46,761 nucleotides of DNA from Aquabacterium sp. (GTDB lineage Bacteria > Pseudomonadota > Gammaproteobacteria > Burkholderiales > Burkholderiaceae_C): NCBI RefSeq assembly GCF_030652515.1, contig NZ_JAUSAR010000148.1, positions 1 through 46,761 of the forward strand, in the 5' to 3' direction. The position numbers were made by a program, and so were the translations under genes. This document shows, piece after piece, positions 10,501 to 18,111 of this stretch (positions are counted from its first letter, which is position 1; each line of letters starts with the position of its first letter). The notes under the pieces are model-generated. The model was not told the origin of the DNA and searched no databases. It worked only from the letters and a program-made list of their open reading frames with translations.

Positions 10501-10810
10501 GGACAGGCTCAAGATGGACCGGTCTTTCCTGAGCAATGTGCCGAACTCACCGGGCGACGCCCGCCTGGCCGCAGCCATGATTGCCATGGCGCACCGGTTG
10601 GAGGTGGGCATCGTGGCCGAGGGGGTGGAGACCGAGGCGCAGAACGCTTTCTTGAAGGCGCATGGGTGTGACGAGTGCCAAGGCTATTTCCTGGCGCGCC
10701 CAATGGCGGAACCGGCGTTCGAGGCCTTGCTGATGGAACACAGCCGGGACAGCGCGGCCAAGGATGCGTTGGCCAGGATCTCGGTGGCGGCGAAGAATCA
10801 GGCGCTGTAG
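7523..10810 (+). CDS. CHASE-PAS-PAS-GGDEF-EAL cyclic-di-GMP signalling protein
   Basis: The 1095-aa inner-membrane sensor has a first membrane segment at about 19-38, a periplasmic CHASE-type domain to about 325, a second membrane segment at about 327-348, PAS domains near 372-490 and 510-640, GGDEF from about 650, and EAL from about 823. The cyclase motif GGDEF is intact at 728-732. An inhibitory-site RxxD (RTSD) lies exactly five residues before it. The phosphodiesterase motif EAL is at 856-858 and DDFG follows later. Both catalytic halves therefore look active, so the protein could make or degrade cyclic-di-GMP depending on the CHASE/PAS input. It stands alone on its strand and is followed 31 nt later by structured element A. 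Confidence 0.95.
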   Translation: MDQTLDQVTRWSDRWKLLSRVTLVVGLCLSLLAWQNAARQVQRTADEQFNRAAMESTHRLNEALIYYVNLIGSFQALFTATDAVSRDDFHRHFLGLDVDSGYPGLVAVQFSKRVPHEQKAAFEASVRADKSLDAKGKPGYAIHPPGNRPEYMAVTYVEPAIRNEKILGYDQIHEANRRGTTEQARDTGQPMASAPLTLVSGDREALGFVIRAPLYRPHSPLATVEQRRQAFIGQIGAAFQAESILGTIVNPDDWASRQWVVRDVGPAERTVAPAPAQQLFDTAQLSATAFKPKQPVADEDHRLQTVEVAGRRWELTMVRPPVNAAWQHYPLTLLISGMLVTAGLWLALRGFATQYGQATRMARKLSSQALSSEKHLRSVIDNTVDGIVTVNQAGTVLTVNPAISRIFGHEAQEMVGQPLSRLIPGIRSHGLDQPMEDFLLTQQVSFDGVGHRVDGKHQDGRTLPLDLAISHMDVDGEKQYVGILRDLSSEYLAEQSIQEAQRQLNEVDEMRRVIVHNAPYAIFVLNRHGIIQTVNPAGEALLGYRSNELIGKSTAERFFESAEVDERARMLALRLNRPVEHMQVLSHLAQESPGLPSEWTLVRADGRHLTAEITVTILRNEMDEMTGYLAMASDVTSRREAESQLQHLALHDSLTGLPNRNMLQEQLKASVTLAERDGNSLALMFLDLDRFKKINDTLGHHIGDSVLIEVARRLRSEMRTSDIVARLGGDEFVVMLPRIALAEDGAVVAQKLLDIFAEPLRVGPHELRVTPSIGLVIYPAHGLDAITLMRHADLAMYQAKSHGRNRVQMYTEHMESPTLDTLRLENDLYKALERDELRLHFQPQFDCMTGRITGAEALVRWEHGGKLVPPGDFIPLAEETGLIVPMGEWVLRRACQKAQAWRERSGWPMRIAVNLSAIQLDQPDIADVVDRVLKETGLPPTALELEITESVVVRESLRAAAVLTQLRSLGVGIAIDDFGVGYSSFSYLRELPVDRLKMDRSFLSNVPNSPGDARLAAAMIAMAHRLEVGIVAEGVETEAQNAFLKAHGCDECQGYFLARPMAEPAFEALLMEHSRDSAAKDALARISVAAKNQAL

Positions 10811-10841
10811 TTTGTTCGCCTTGCCATGGAGCGCGGGGCGC

Positions 10842-11103
10842 GGGCTGGGGCGGTTGTCGGCAGGGCTTCAGCTTGGTGGTCCCGCTGTCAGCGGGACTGC
10901 CTTCCGATGCTCATGCCGAGGTGGGGCCGTGGAACTCACTGCGCGAATTTCATCCGCTTCGTTCAAACAACCACGGCCGGTCAGATGTTGATGCGTGCTA
11001 CGCACGCCCACCTCGGCATTGCGCTTCTCAGCACCAAGCCAGGCGCCCTGCCGACAACCGCCCCAGCCCTTCTTCGCCCCGCTGGTGGTGTGGCACGCAC
11101 GGC
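10842..11103 (+). repeat. Structured intergenic element, copy A
   Basis: This gap of 374 bp (10811-11184) has no convincing gene. It holds an element bounded by a perfect 25-bp inverted repeat, arms 10842-10866 and 11045-11069 (outer unit 228 bp). Similarity to copy B continues to about 11103. Inside are a hairpin GTCCCGCT-GTC-AGCGGGAC, a smaller hairpin GCGAAT-TTC-ATCCGC, the conserved segment GTTCAAACAACCACGG, and a GCGTG/CACGC stem. Copy B at 11970-12231 has the same order in opposite orientation. A starts 31 nt after the GGDEF-EAL stop, on the same strand. Open frames through it are accidental. It could be a structured RNA/3' UTR element or a dispersed palindromic repeat. Confidence 0.75.
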
Positions 11104-11184
11104 CCCTTGGTGAGTATCTTGCCGCTGGTGGCTTAGCGATGAACTCGCACTCGGCAACAAGGCGCTGACTCAGCAGGCGCAGGA

Positions 11185-11898
11185 TCAACCAGGATGATGC
11201 CGAGACCGGGCGATACTCAAGGCGACCAGGCCTAAGCCCATCAGAAGCCATGTGGTGGGCTCGGGCACGGCGGGCAGGTCCTTGACGAGGAAGAACCCTG
11301 TGCGAATGTTGCTGTCCTGGGCGGTGAACCAGGTAGCCGAGGTGCTGGAGAAGACCTCGTAGCCGCCCAGGCTCGCGGGGTCAGGCAAAGTTGATGGAGT
11401 CCATGACGTGTTGTCGCCCTCGTTCCACCAGCCTCGGTCACCGGGCGTAACCTCCCTATAGGGATTGGTCGGCGACGTGATGATGGGGCCGTAGCTCAAG
11501 GTCTTGACCACGATCTGGCCTTGACTTGCGAAGTCCCCCGCAATGGCGCCAGACACGCTGCTGCGGTACCAGGCAAAGCCCTCGGGGGTGAGGGGCCCCG
11601 TCAGCTTCTGGCCGTCCAGCCAGCTCAGCAAAGGGACTGTTTCGCCTTCCTCGATCAAGGCATCCAACTGGACTTGGGTCGCCAGTTTGAAGCCTTGGGC
11701 CAACCAGCCTGCGGCCGTGACCTGGTCCAGGGACTGCCCCCGGGTTTGCGTCAATGCCAACCAAGCCAGATTGGATTGCGAGTCCACGACCAGCAGGCCG
11801 TCTCCACGCGCCGCGAGATCGGCCACGGATACGTTGGCGATGGCCAAGGTTGACACCGCGGATGCCAAGATGGCCAACGCCATTGATTTGAACTTCAT
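11185..11898 (-). CDS. PEP-CTERM exported protein, DUF1566-like
   Basis: The 237-aa protein has a signal peptide (residues 1-26) and a domain with DGLLVVDSQSNLAWLAL and repeated Trp-rich segments (GWLAQGF, FAWYRSS). This resembles the Trp-rich DUF1566-type PEP-CTERM family, but I cannot name a function. The C-terminus has VPEPTTWLLMGLGLVAL at 211-227 followed by basic residues, the PEP-CTERM sorting signal. The gene sits between two inverted copies of a structured element, about 80 bp from each, and its base composition looks less G+C-rich than its neighbours. The ribosome site is weak, so translation may be low or regulated. Confidence 0.85.
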   Translation of the reverse strand: MKFKSMALAILASAVSTLAIANVSVADLAARGDGLLVVDSQSNLAWLALTQTRGQSLDQVTAAGWLAQGFKLATQVQLDALIEEGETVPLLSWLDGQKLTGPLTPEGFAWYRSSVSGAIAGDFASQGQIVVKTLSYGPIITSPTNPYREVTPGDRGWWNEGDNTSWTPSTLPDPASLGGYEVFSSTSATWFTAQDSNIRTGFFLVKDLPAVPEPTTWLLMGLGLVALSIARSRHHPG

Positions 11899-11969
11899 TG
11901 CCGCCCTGCTTCTGATTGATCTGGAATTGCGAAACCGGTCCGGATTCTATCCGCGCCCTGCCGACACAC

Positions 11970-12231
11970 CACCTCGTGCCACGCCACCAGCGAGGCGTCC
12001 AAGGATGAGCCGGTGGCTGGCAGGGCGACGTCGGGGGCGTCGAGGCGCACAGGGTAGAGGTGGGCGCGCGACAGCGCGCATCAATGACTGACTTGCCGTA
12101 GTTGTTTGAGTGCAGCGGCCAAAGGCCGCGAAACGAGTTCCACGGCACCACCTCGACCCGAGCACCGAGAGCAGTCCTTTGCTACGCGGTGGGCCGCCAC
12201 CATCGGAGCCCTGCCAGCCACCGACTCATCC
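11970..12231 (-). repeat. Structured intergenic element, copy B (inverted relative to A)
   Basis: This gap of 362 bp (11899-12260) has no convincing gene. Read on the minus strand it matches element A along its length: outer arms 12208-12231 and 12003-12026 pair at 23 of 24 positions as Watson-Crick, the other being G-U. The outer unit is about 229 bp against 228 in A. A hairpin GCGGCC-TTT-GGCCGC replaces the weaker one of A, followed by the shared ACTCAAACAACTACGG and a GCGCG/CGCGC stem. Many paired arm positions differ from A but stay paired. B starts 29 nt after the stop of the DUF1631 gene, on that gene's strand, as A does after its upstream gene. Confidence 0.75.
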
Positions 12232-12260
12232 CAGCCTCGCGCTCACCGCAAAAGCAAAAA

Positions 12261-14660
12261 CTAATTCAGCAACCGCGCCGGATCAGCATCCAACTTGGCA
12301 AGCGCCTCACGCGTGGCCCGCACGGTCAAAGACTCATCTTCAACAGGCACCAGCAACCCCGCCTGCAAAAACGCAGCCAGCCGGTGCAACTGGAACAGCA
12401 CACCCCGCCCTTGCGGCGTCACGAATAGCGCCAACTGCTTTTGCAAGCCCGACCACGCGAACTGCACCGACTCCTGCGTGCCCCGGTAATCCAGCTGAAA
12501 CCAGGCGCCAATTTGCAACTCACGCGCCCAGGCCATCATGGCTGGCGTGGGCATGGTGCCGCCTTCGGCCACCACCTCCAGATCGCTGCTCTCATGGCCC
12601 GACAGGTCGCGCAAAGTTTGCGCATCCAGCTCGACCTCCGCCAGGTTGGGCAGGATGTCGTCCAGCGCTTCCAGGCGCTCGGTGACCTCCTTCAAGTGCG
12701 CCGATGAGATCGTGGCCGAACGCGCAGAGAAAGCCGCGGCCAGGGCGGTGTTCAGCTCGTGCACATGCTCGTCCTGCTTCTCGACCGCCATGCCGCCCCG
12801 CGCCATGCCATCGCGCACAGTCTTGAGCAAAGGCGGCAGACGCCGCAGCACATCGGCGCGGTCTTCGCGGGAATGCTTGGCGCTGGCCGACCAGATCAGG
12901 TCGGCGGCCGCGCGCTTGAGCACTTTCGTCTCTTCGCTGGACGGGCTGGTCTGCACAGCGCTGTGCGCCAACACATCGGCCCACACCCGAAACAGGAATT
13001 CGCGCACGCCCTCGTGCACCGGCACATCGGCCAGCATCTTGCGCAGCTCGATCGTGTACTGGATGGCCCAGGTCTCGCGCTGCTCCACCTGCTGCGCCAG
13101 GGACACGCCCTTGCGGCTGGACTCGTTCTCGTCGCGGAAATAGCGCTCCAGGAACTTCTCGAACTCGACCAGCACGGTCTGGAACACGCGCCGCCCGGTG
13201 TCAGGATAGGCCTCGACCACTTGCACGATGCGCTTGATCTCGCCGGGCAGGGCATCTTCCTGGCCCTTGGCACCGGCCGCAAAGCCCATGACGCAAGCCC
13301 CCATGCGGTCAATCAGTGCACGCGCCGGGTGGTCGATGGTGGCGAAGAAATCGGGTTCGGTGACGGCCACGCGCAGCACCGGCATCTGCAGGCGCGCGAA
13401 CCACACGCGGATGGCGGCGGGCAGGCGCTCTTCGGTCAGGATGCTCTGGAAAAGCAAAGCCACGATCTCGATGATGGCGCGCTCGTTGGGTGTGCTGGCC
13501 GCCTGCTTGAGGGCGCGCTTGCTGTCCTGCAGGTCTTGCAACAAGGCGGCGGGCGTGCCCGTGGGGGTGCCCGATTCGGCATCCACATGGCGGCGCACCA
13601 CCTGGCCGACATCCTGGATGGCCTGGCCCAGGGCGGGCGCCACCACGCCCACGACCACATTGGCCGAGCCCCCGATCACCTGGGTAGGGGCGAAGCCAGG
13701 CACCTTGTTGGACACGAACTGGTTGAGCTTGCCCAGCACGGCCTGGGCGGGCACCGCCGAGCGACGCAGGGCAGGCGTCTGGGTCATCAAACGGGTTTCT
13801 TCATGGGCGCCGCCCATGGGCTGCAGGCCACTGTTGCCGCCCATCTGCGAAGGCGTGCTCATGCCGGAGTGGACCATGGGGGCCGAATGCTGCGGCTGAC
13901 GAACACCCGGCATGGAGGCGCCAATGCCCGCGCTGCCGCTGACATAGCCGCCGCTGCTGGACGCCTTCTGGATGGTCGGACCCACACCGGTGTCCTTGGT
14001 CCGCCGGATGAAGGGCCGCAAGTCGATCTCGGGCTTGACGCCGTGGTCCAGCAACACATGGTTGGCGTCGTGGTAGGCCTCTTGCGCGAGGTGCGTGGCC
14101 TCGTCGTGCAGCACGGTCTGCAAGGTCATCCAGTGCGCGCCGCCCAGGCCTGCATCGGTCCAGCTGTCGATCAGCCAGCGAGCCAGCACCTGAGGCCGCA
14201 GCACGTCACCTGCGGGATCCGCATGGTTGGCGCCTCCGGCTTCCAGGGCGTTCAGGCGCGAGCACAAATCGGTGTATTCCCAACCAGCCCGGTCAGCGAT
14301 GGCCTGCCCCAGGCGCGAGGCCATCATGTCTTGCTCGACCGCGCTGTCTTCGACCAGCGTCAGGTCGGCCACCAATTGGCTGACGGGTTTGGTGTCCAGC
14401 GGCCGGGCCAGGCGCACCGCCGTCAGGGCCGACTGGATGCGGTGCTCAAGACTCCGTTGCCAGGCGTCCAGGCTGATCGGCATGTCGAGCACCAGATCGC
14501 GCCGACGCATGTAGAGGCCAGGCTCGGCCGTTTGCGAGGCCAGCAGTTTGGCCCCGTTGGCACAGGCGTGGATCAGCCCGGAGGCACCCCGCAGGAGGGT
14601 TTCCAAATAGGTTTTTCGGGCCGTGATGGCCAATGCACGCGAAGAGCCTATGGAGGACAT
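12261..14660 (-). CDS. DUF1631 family protein
   Basis: The 799-aa cytoplasmic protein has no signal peptide or membrane segment. Conserved DUF1631-type features include the N-terminal region with MRRRDLVLDMPIS-type text, a low-complexity Gly/Ser/Met linker at about 220-290, the central PAAIRVWFARLQMPVLRVA helix, FFATIDHPARALIDRMG, and a beta-rich C-terminus (WFQLDYRG, LALFVTPQGRGVLF) that recalls a PilZ-like fold. The family's biochemical role is not established to my knowledge; the PilZ-like tail is my inference and would fit a nucleotide-second-messenger link. A long antisense frame covers most of this gene but is a composition artefact. Confidence 0.85.
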   Translation of the reverse strand: MSSIGSSRALAITARKTYLETLLRGASGLIHACANGAKLLASQTAEPGLYMRRRDLVLDMPISLDAWQRSLEHRIQSALTAVRLARPLDTKPVSQLVADLTLVEDSAVEQDMMASRLGQAIADRAGWEYTDLCSRLNALEAGGANHADPAGDVLRPQVLARWLIDSWTDAGLGGAHWMTLQTVLHDEATHLAQEAYHDANHVLLDHGVKPEIDLRPFIRRTKDTGVGPTIQKASSSGGYVSGSAGIGASMPGVRQPQHSAPMVHSGMSTPSQMGGNSGLQPMGGAHEETRLMTQTPALRRSAVPAQAVLGKLNQFVSNKVPGFAPTQVIGGSANVVVGVVAPALGQAIQDVGQVVRRHVDAESGTPTGTPAALLQDLQDSKRALKQAASTPNERAIIEIVALLFQSILTEERLPAAIRVWFARLQMPVLRVAVTEPDFFATIDHPARALIDRMGACVMGFAAGAKGQEDALPGEIKRIVQVVEAYPDTGRRVFQTVLVEFEKFLERYFRDENESSRKGVSLAQQVEQRETWAIQYTIELRKMLADVPVHEGVREFLFRVWADVLAHSAVQTSPSSEETKVLKRAAADLIWSASAKHSREDRADVLRRLPPLLKTVRDGMARGGMAVEKQDEHVHELNTALAAAFSARSATISSAHLKEVTERLEALDDILPNLAEVELDAQTLRDLSGHESSDLEVVAEGGTMPTPAMMAWARELQIGAWFQLDYRGTQESVQFAWSGLQKQLALFVTPQGRGVLFQLHRLAAFLQAGLLVPVEDESLTVRATREALAKLDADPARLLN

Positions 14661-14680
14661 GTGGTCGGTTGATCCGCAGA

Positions 14681-14706
14681 GCTCGGCCTAACCTTCCTGG
14701 CCGAGC
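14681..14706 (-). promoter_or_regulatory. Hairpin between secF and the DUF1631 gene
   Basis: GCTCGGCC (14681-14688) and GGCCGAGC (14699-14706) form a perfect 8-bp stem around a 10-nt loop in the 65-bp gap. On the minus strand, the direction of transcription, no U-run follows, so it is not a clear intrinsic terminator. The GTTGATCAAC palindrome lies just beside it at 14715-14724. It might be a processing or pausing site after secF. Confidence 0.35.
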
Positions 14707-14725
14707 ATGTCATGGTTGATCAACT

Positions 14726-15751
14726 CTACACCACGGCCCCGGAGTTCGGATCGTTGGGATCGACCTCTTTCTTGGTGCTTTTCATGAGGTCTTCACGGGT
14801 CACACCCAACCACATCGCGATCGCCGCCGCCACGAAGACGGACGAATAGATGCCGAACAGGATGCCGATGGTCAAGGCCACTGCAAAGTAATGCAAAGTC
14901 GGGCCGCCAAAGATCAGCATGGACAGCACCATCATCTGGGTGGAACCGTGCGTGATGATGGTGCGGCTCATCGTGCTGGTGATGGCGTGGTCGATGACCT
15001 GCGCCGTGCTCAGCTTGCGGTAGCGGCGGAAGGTTTCGCGGATCCGGTCGAAGATCACGACGGATTCATTGACCGAATACCCCAAAACTGCCAGCACCGC
15101 CGCCAGCACCGACAGCGAAAACTCCCACTGAAAGTAGGCGAAAAAGCCCAGGATGATGATGACGTCGTGCAGGTTGGCGATGATGGCCGCGACCGAGAAT
15201 TTCCACTCGAAGCGGAAAGCCAGGTAGATCATGATGCCCAGCACCGACACGCCCAGCGCCAGCGCGCCGTCTCTAGCCAGCTCGCTGCCCACTTGCGGGC
15301 CGACGAACTCGCTGCGCTGCAAGGTCAGGTTGGTCTGTCCCCCGGCCTGGCAGGCCTTGGTGGACGAGGGGTGGCCCGGCGTGGGCGCGAGCATGGTGAC
15401 TGTGCCTTTTTCAGCGCTGCACAGGATGCCGAACACCTTGTCCACCACCTCGGCCTGCTTGAGGCTGCCCCGCAAAGGCAGGCGGATCAACACATCGCGC
15501 GAGGTGCCGAAGTTCTGCACCTGCACTTCGCCATAGCCCAGCGAATCCACGGTGTGGCGCACTTTTTCGAGGTCGGCGCTCTGGGCGTACTGCACCTCGA
15601 TGACCGAACCGCCGGTGAACTCGATCGACAGGTGCAACCCCCGGGTGACCAGGAAAAACACGGCTGCGGCGAAAGTCAGGAACGAAACAATGTTGAAAAT
15701 CAGCGCATGCCGCATGAACGGGATGTCGCGCTTGATGCGGAAAAATTCCAT
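14726..15751 (-). CDS. secF: Protein translocase subunit SecF
   Basis: SecF partners SecD in the inner membrane and uses the proton motive force to pull proteins out of the SecYEG channel. The 341-aa protein has an N-terminal membrane segment, a periplasmic loop starting with LSIEFTGGSVIEV, and five C-terminal membrane helices containing GYSVNESVVIFDRIRE. The start is 29 nt after the secD stop. The order yajC-secD-secF is the usual one. The C-terminus carries a short charged tail, normal in this group. Confidence 0.97.
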   Translation of the reverse strand: MEFFRIKRDIPFMRHALIFNIVSFLTFAAAVFFLVTRGLHLSIEFTGGSVIEVQYAQSADLEKVRHTVDSLGYGEVQVQNFGTSRDVLIRLPLRGSLKQAEVVDKVFGILCSAEKGTVTMLAPTPGHPSSTKACQAGGQTNLTLQRSEFVGPQVGSELARDGALALGVSVLGIMIYLAFRFEWKFSVAAIIANLHDVIIILGFFAYFQWEFSLSVLAAVLAVLGYSVNESVVIFDRIRETFRRYRKLSTAQVIDHAITSTMSRTIITHGSTQMMVLSMLIFGGPTLHYFAVALTIGILFGIYSSVFVAAAIAMWLGVTREDLMKSTKKEVDPNDPNSGAVV

Positions 15752-15780
15752 GGCGAGTGTCCTTCAGGGGGTGCGGGGGG

Positions 15781-17685
15781 TCATTGGTCCACGGTGTCGA
15801 CGTCGGTCGACAGGCTGCCGGGTTTGGCAGCGGCCTTCCAGACCTGACCGATGGACACGCTCTTGAGCTTTTTCTGACGGCCGTACCAAAAGTTGACCAG
15901 CCCACGCGAGAAAAACACCGCCGAGAACATCGAGGTCAGGATGCCCAGGCAGTGCACCACGGCAAAGCCCTTGACCGGCCCCGAGCCGAACATCAGCAAC
16001 GCCACGCCCACGATCATGGTGGTGACGTTGGAGTCAAGAATCGTGGCCCAGGCGTGCTCATAACCCGCCTGGATGGCCGATTGCGGCGCCGCGCCATTGC
16101 GCAACTCTTCGCGCACGCGCTCGTTGATCAGCACGTTGGCGTCAATGGCCATGCCCAGCGTCAGGGCGATGGCCGCGATGCCTGGCAAAGTCAGCGTGGC
16201 TTGCAGCATCGACAGCACCGCCACCAGCAACAGCAGGTTCAAGGCCAGTGCCAGGGTCGAGAACACGCCGAACAGCAGGTAGTAGGCGATCATGAAGACC
16301 GCGATGGCGGCAAAACCGTACATCAGACTCTTGAAGCCCTGCTCGATGTTGGCGGCGCCCAGGCTGGGGCCCACGGTGCGCTCTTCGATGATTTCCATGG
16401 GCGCGGCCAGCGAACCGGCGCGCAGCAGCAGCGCGGTGTCGGCGGCTTCGTCGCCCTGCATGCTGCCGGAAATCTGCACGCGGCCGCCCGAGATCTCGGA
16501 GCGGATGACCGGGGCCGTCACGACCTCGCCCTTGCCCTTTTCGAACAGGATGATGGCCATGCGCTTGCCGATGCTTTCGCGCGTGACGTCGCGGAAGATG
16601 CGGGCGCCACGGGCGTCGAGTGTCAGGTGCACGGCGGCTTCCTGGTTCTCGTCGAAGCCGGGCTGCGCGTCGGTCAGGTTGTCGCCGGTCAGCACCACCT
16701 GGCGCTTGACGATGATGGGCACGCCTTGGCTGTCAGAGAACTTCTCGGTGCCGAAGGGCACGGTGCCGCCCGCCAAGGCGGCGTGGGCCTCGGTGCTGTC
16801 GTCCACCATGCGCACTTCCAGTGTGGCGGTGCGGCCGATGATGTCCTTGGCCTTGGCCGTGTCTTGCACGCCGGGCAACTGCACCACCACGCGGTCCAGG
16901 CCTTGCTGCTGGATGATGGGTTCGGACACGCCCAGCTCATTGATCCGGTTGTGCAAGGTGGTGATGTTCTGCTTGAGCGCGTTTTCCTGGATGGTGCGCT
17001 CGGACTGGGCCTTGAGCTGGCCGACCAGGGTCAGGGTGCCGCTGCCGTCGCTGTCTGTGCCATCGGTCCATTGCAGGTCGCCCAGGGCGTCGGTCAGCAC
17101 GTTGCGGGCGGCCTTGCGCCCGGCATCGTCGTTGAAGCGCACGGTGATGGTCTGGTCGTCACGGCGGATGCCGCTGTGGCGGATGTCCTTGTCGCGCAGC
17201 AGGCTTCGGATGTCGCCCGTCAGGCTTTCGATCTTTTGCGTGAGCGCGCCCTTCATGTCGACCTGCATCAGGAAGTGCACGCCACCGCGCAAGTCCAGGC
17301 CCAGGAACATGGGGTTGGCGTGCAGGGTGCGCAGCCAATGCGGGGAGCGCGACACCAGGTTCAGCGCCACGATGTAGCGCTCGTCCTGCGGGTCGGGGTT
17401 GAAGGCACGGCCGAGCACGTCGCGCGCCTTCAACTGGGTGTCGGTGTCGGCGAACCGCGCCTTGATGGAATTGCCATCAAACTCAACGAAGTCGGCCGCG
17501 ATGTTGGCCTGCTTGAGCGCAGCCTCCACCTTGGCCAGCGATTCAGCATTGAGCTTGACCGTGGACTTGCCACTGGACAGTTGCACGGCCGGCGCCTCGC
17601 CAAAGAAGTTGGGCAAGGTGTAGATCAGGCCCACCAGCAAGGCGATGGCGATGATCAGGTGCTTCCACCAGGGGTAGCGGTTCAT
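15781..17685 (-). CDS. secD: Protein translocase subunit SecD
   Basis: SecD forms the SecDF complex with the adjacent SecF. The 634-aa protein has a first membrane helix (about 8-27), the P1 domain starting with FLGLDLRGGVHF (about 127-138), and a six-helix region from about residue 450 with the family motif GMAIDANVLINERVREE. ATG 17685 has AGGATTT upstream. yajC ends 22 nt before it, so yajC-secD-secF is one operon. Length is typical for betaproteobacterial SecD. Confidence 0.97.
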   Translation of the reverse strand: MNRYPWWKHLIIAIALLVGLIYTLPNFFGEAPAVQLSSGKSTVKLNAESLAKVEAALKQANIAADFVEFDGNSIKARFADTDTQLKARDVLGRAFNPDPQDERYIVALNLVSRSPHWLRTLHANPMFLGLDLRGGVHFLMQVDMKGALTQKIESLTGDIRSLLRDKDIRHSGIRRDDQTITVRFNDDAGRKAARNVLTDALGDLQWTDGTDSDGSGTLTLVGQLKAQSERTIQENALKQNITTLHNRINELGVSEPIIQQQGLDRVVVQLPGVQDTAKAKDIIGRTATLEVRMVDDSTEAHAALAGGTVPFGTEKFSDSQGVPIIVKRQVVLTGDNLTDAQPGFDENQEAAVHLTLDARGARIFRDVTRESIGKRMAIILFEKGKGEVVTAPVIRSEISGGRVQISGSMQGDEAADTALLLRAGSLAAPMEIIEERTVGPSLGAANIEQGFKSLMYGFAAIAVFMIAYYLLFGVFSTLALALNLLLLVAVLSMLQATLTLPGIAAIALTLGMAIDANVLINERVREELRNGAAPQSAIQAGYEHAWATILDSNVTTMIVGVALLMFGSGPVKGFAVVHCLGILTSMFSAVFFSRGLVNFWYGRQKKLKSVSIGQVWKAAAKPGSLSTDVDTVDQ

Positions 17686-17707
17686 GGTTTGAAATCCTGC
17701 GATTTAT

Positions 17708-18034
17708 TTACTTGTAGCTGCCCTTGGGCAAGACCTGGACGATGGCCGAACGCTGAATTTGCAGCTCGACGCCATTGGCCACTTCGACCGTGGCGAAGGA
17801 TTCGCCCAGCTTGCTGATCTTGCCGATCACGCCGCCCTGGGTGACGACCTCATCGCCCTTGGCCAGGCTGTCCAGCATGGTCTTGGTCTCTTTCTGGCGC
17901 TTCATCTGCGGGCGGATCATGACGAAGTACAGGACCACGATCATCACGATCGGCAGCAGCATGCTGTTGAGCAGGCCAGCGGTACCGCTGGCGGCAGGGG
18001 CAGCGGCTTGGGCGAATGCGTCGGAAATGAACAC
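17708..18034 (-). CDS. yajC: Sec translocase accessory protein YajC
   Basis: YajC is a small single-span membrane protein that associates with SecDF. The 108-aa protein starts at GTG 18034, with AAGGAT upstream. It has one membrane helix (about 22-40, LLPIVMIVVLYFVMIRPQ) followed by the conserved cytoplasmic part KGDEVVTQGGVIGKI. In many bacteria tgt/queA precede yajC; here ybeD is upstream instead, 77 bp away, so the neighbourhood has been rearranged. Confidence 0.95.
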   Translation of the reverse strand: MFISDAFAQAAAPAASGTAGLLNSMLLPIVMIVVLYFVMIRPQMKRQKETKTMLDSLAKGDEVVTQGGVIGKISKLGESFATVEVANGVELQIQRSAIVQVLPKGSYK

Positions 18035-18111
18035 GGTGAAAATCCTTCAAACGAACGGCCACCAAGGCGGGCCAAATCCGTTCGATTGTATGCCGTGGGG
18101 GGCAGGCCCCG

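Noticed and set aside
10675..11136. Open frames running through element A
   Set aside because: They start inside the upstream gene and translate to Arg/Pro-rich text without family similarity. The similarity to the frame in element B reflects the shared repeat, not a protein.
11456..12165. Open frames on the minus strand running through element B
   Set aside because: They cross the PEP-CTERM gene start and the repeat; conservation between A and B is in paired bases and includes gaps, so it is not protein-coding.
12759..14672. Long open frame (637 codons) on the plus strand opposite the DUF1631 gene
   Set aside because: The DUF1631 protein on the minus strand has family features and a plausible start; the antisense frame is a His/Gly/Arg-rich composition artefact of high-G+C DNA. 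The same holds for long frames opposite the GGDEF-EAL gene, opposite secD and opposite the htpX region.
14681..14706. Intrinsic terminator after DUF1631/secF
   Set aside because: The 8-bp stem has no U-run on either strand and lies before the DUF1631 start in the minus direction, so it is kept only as a hairpin.
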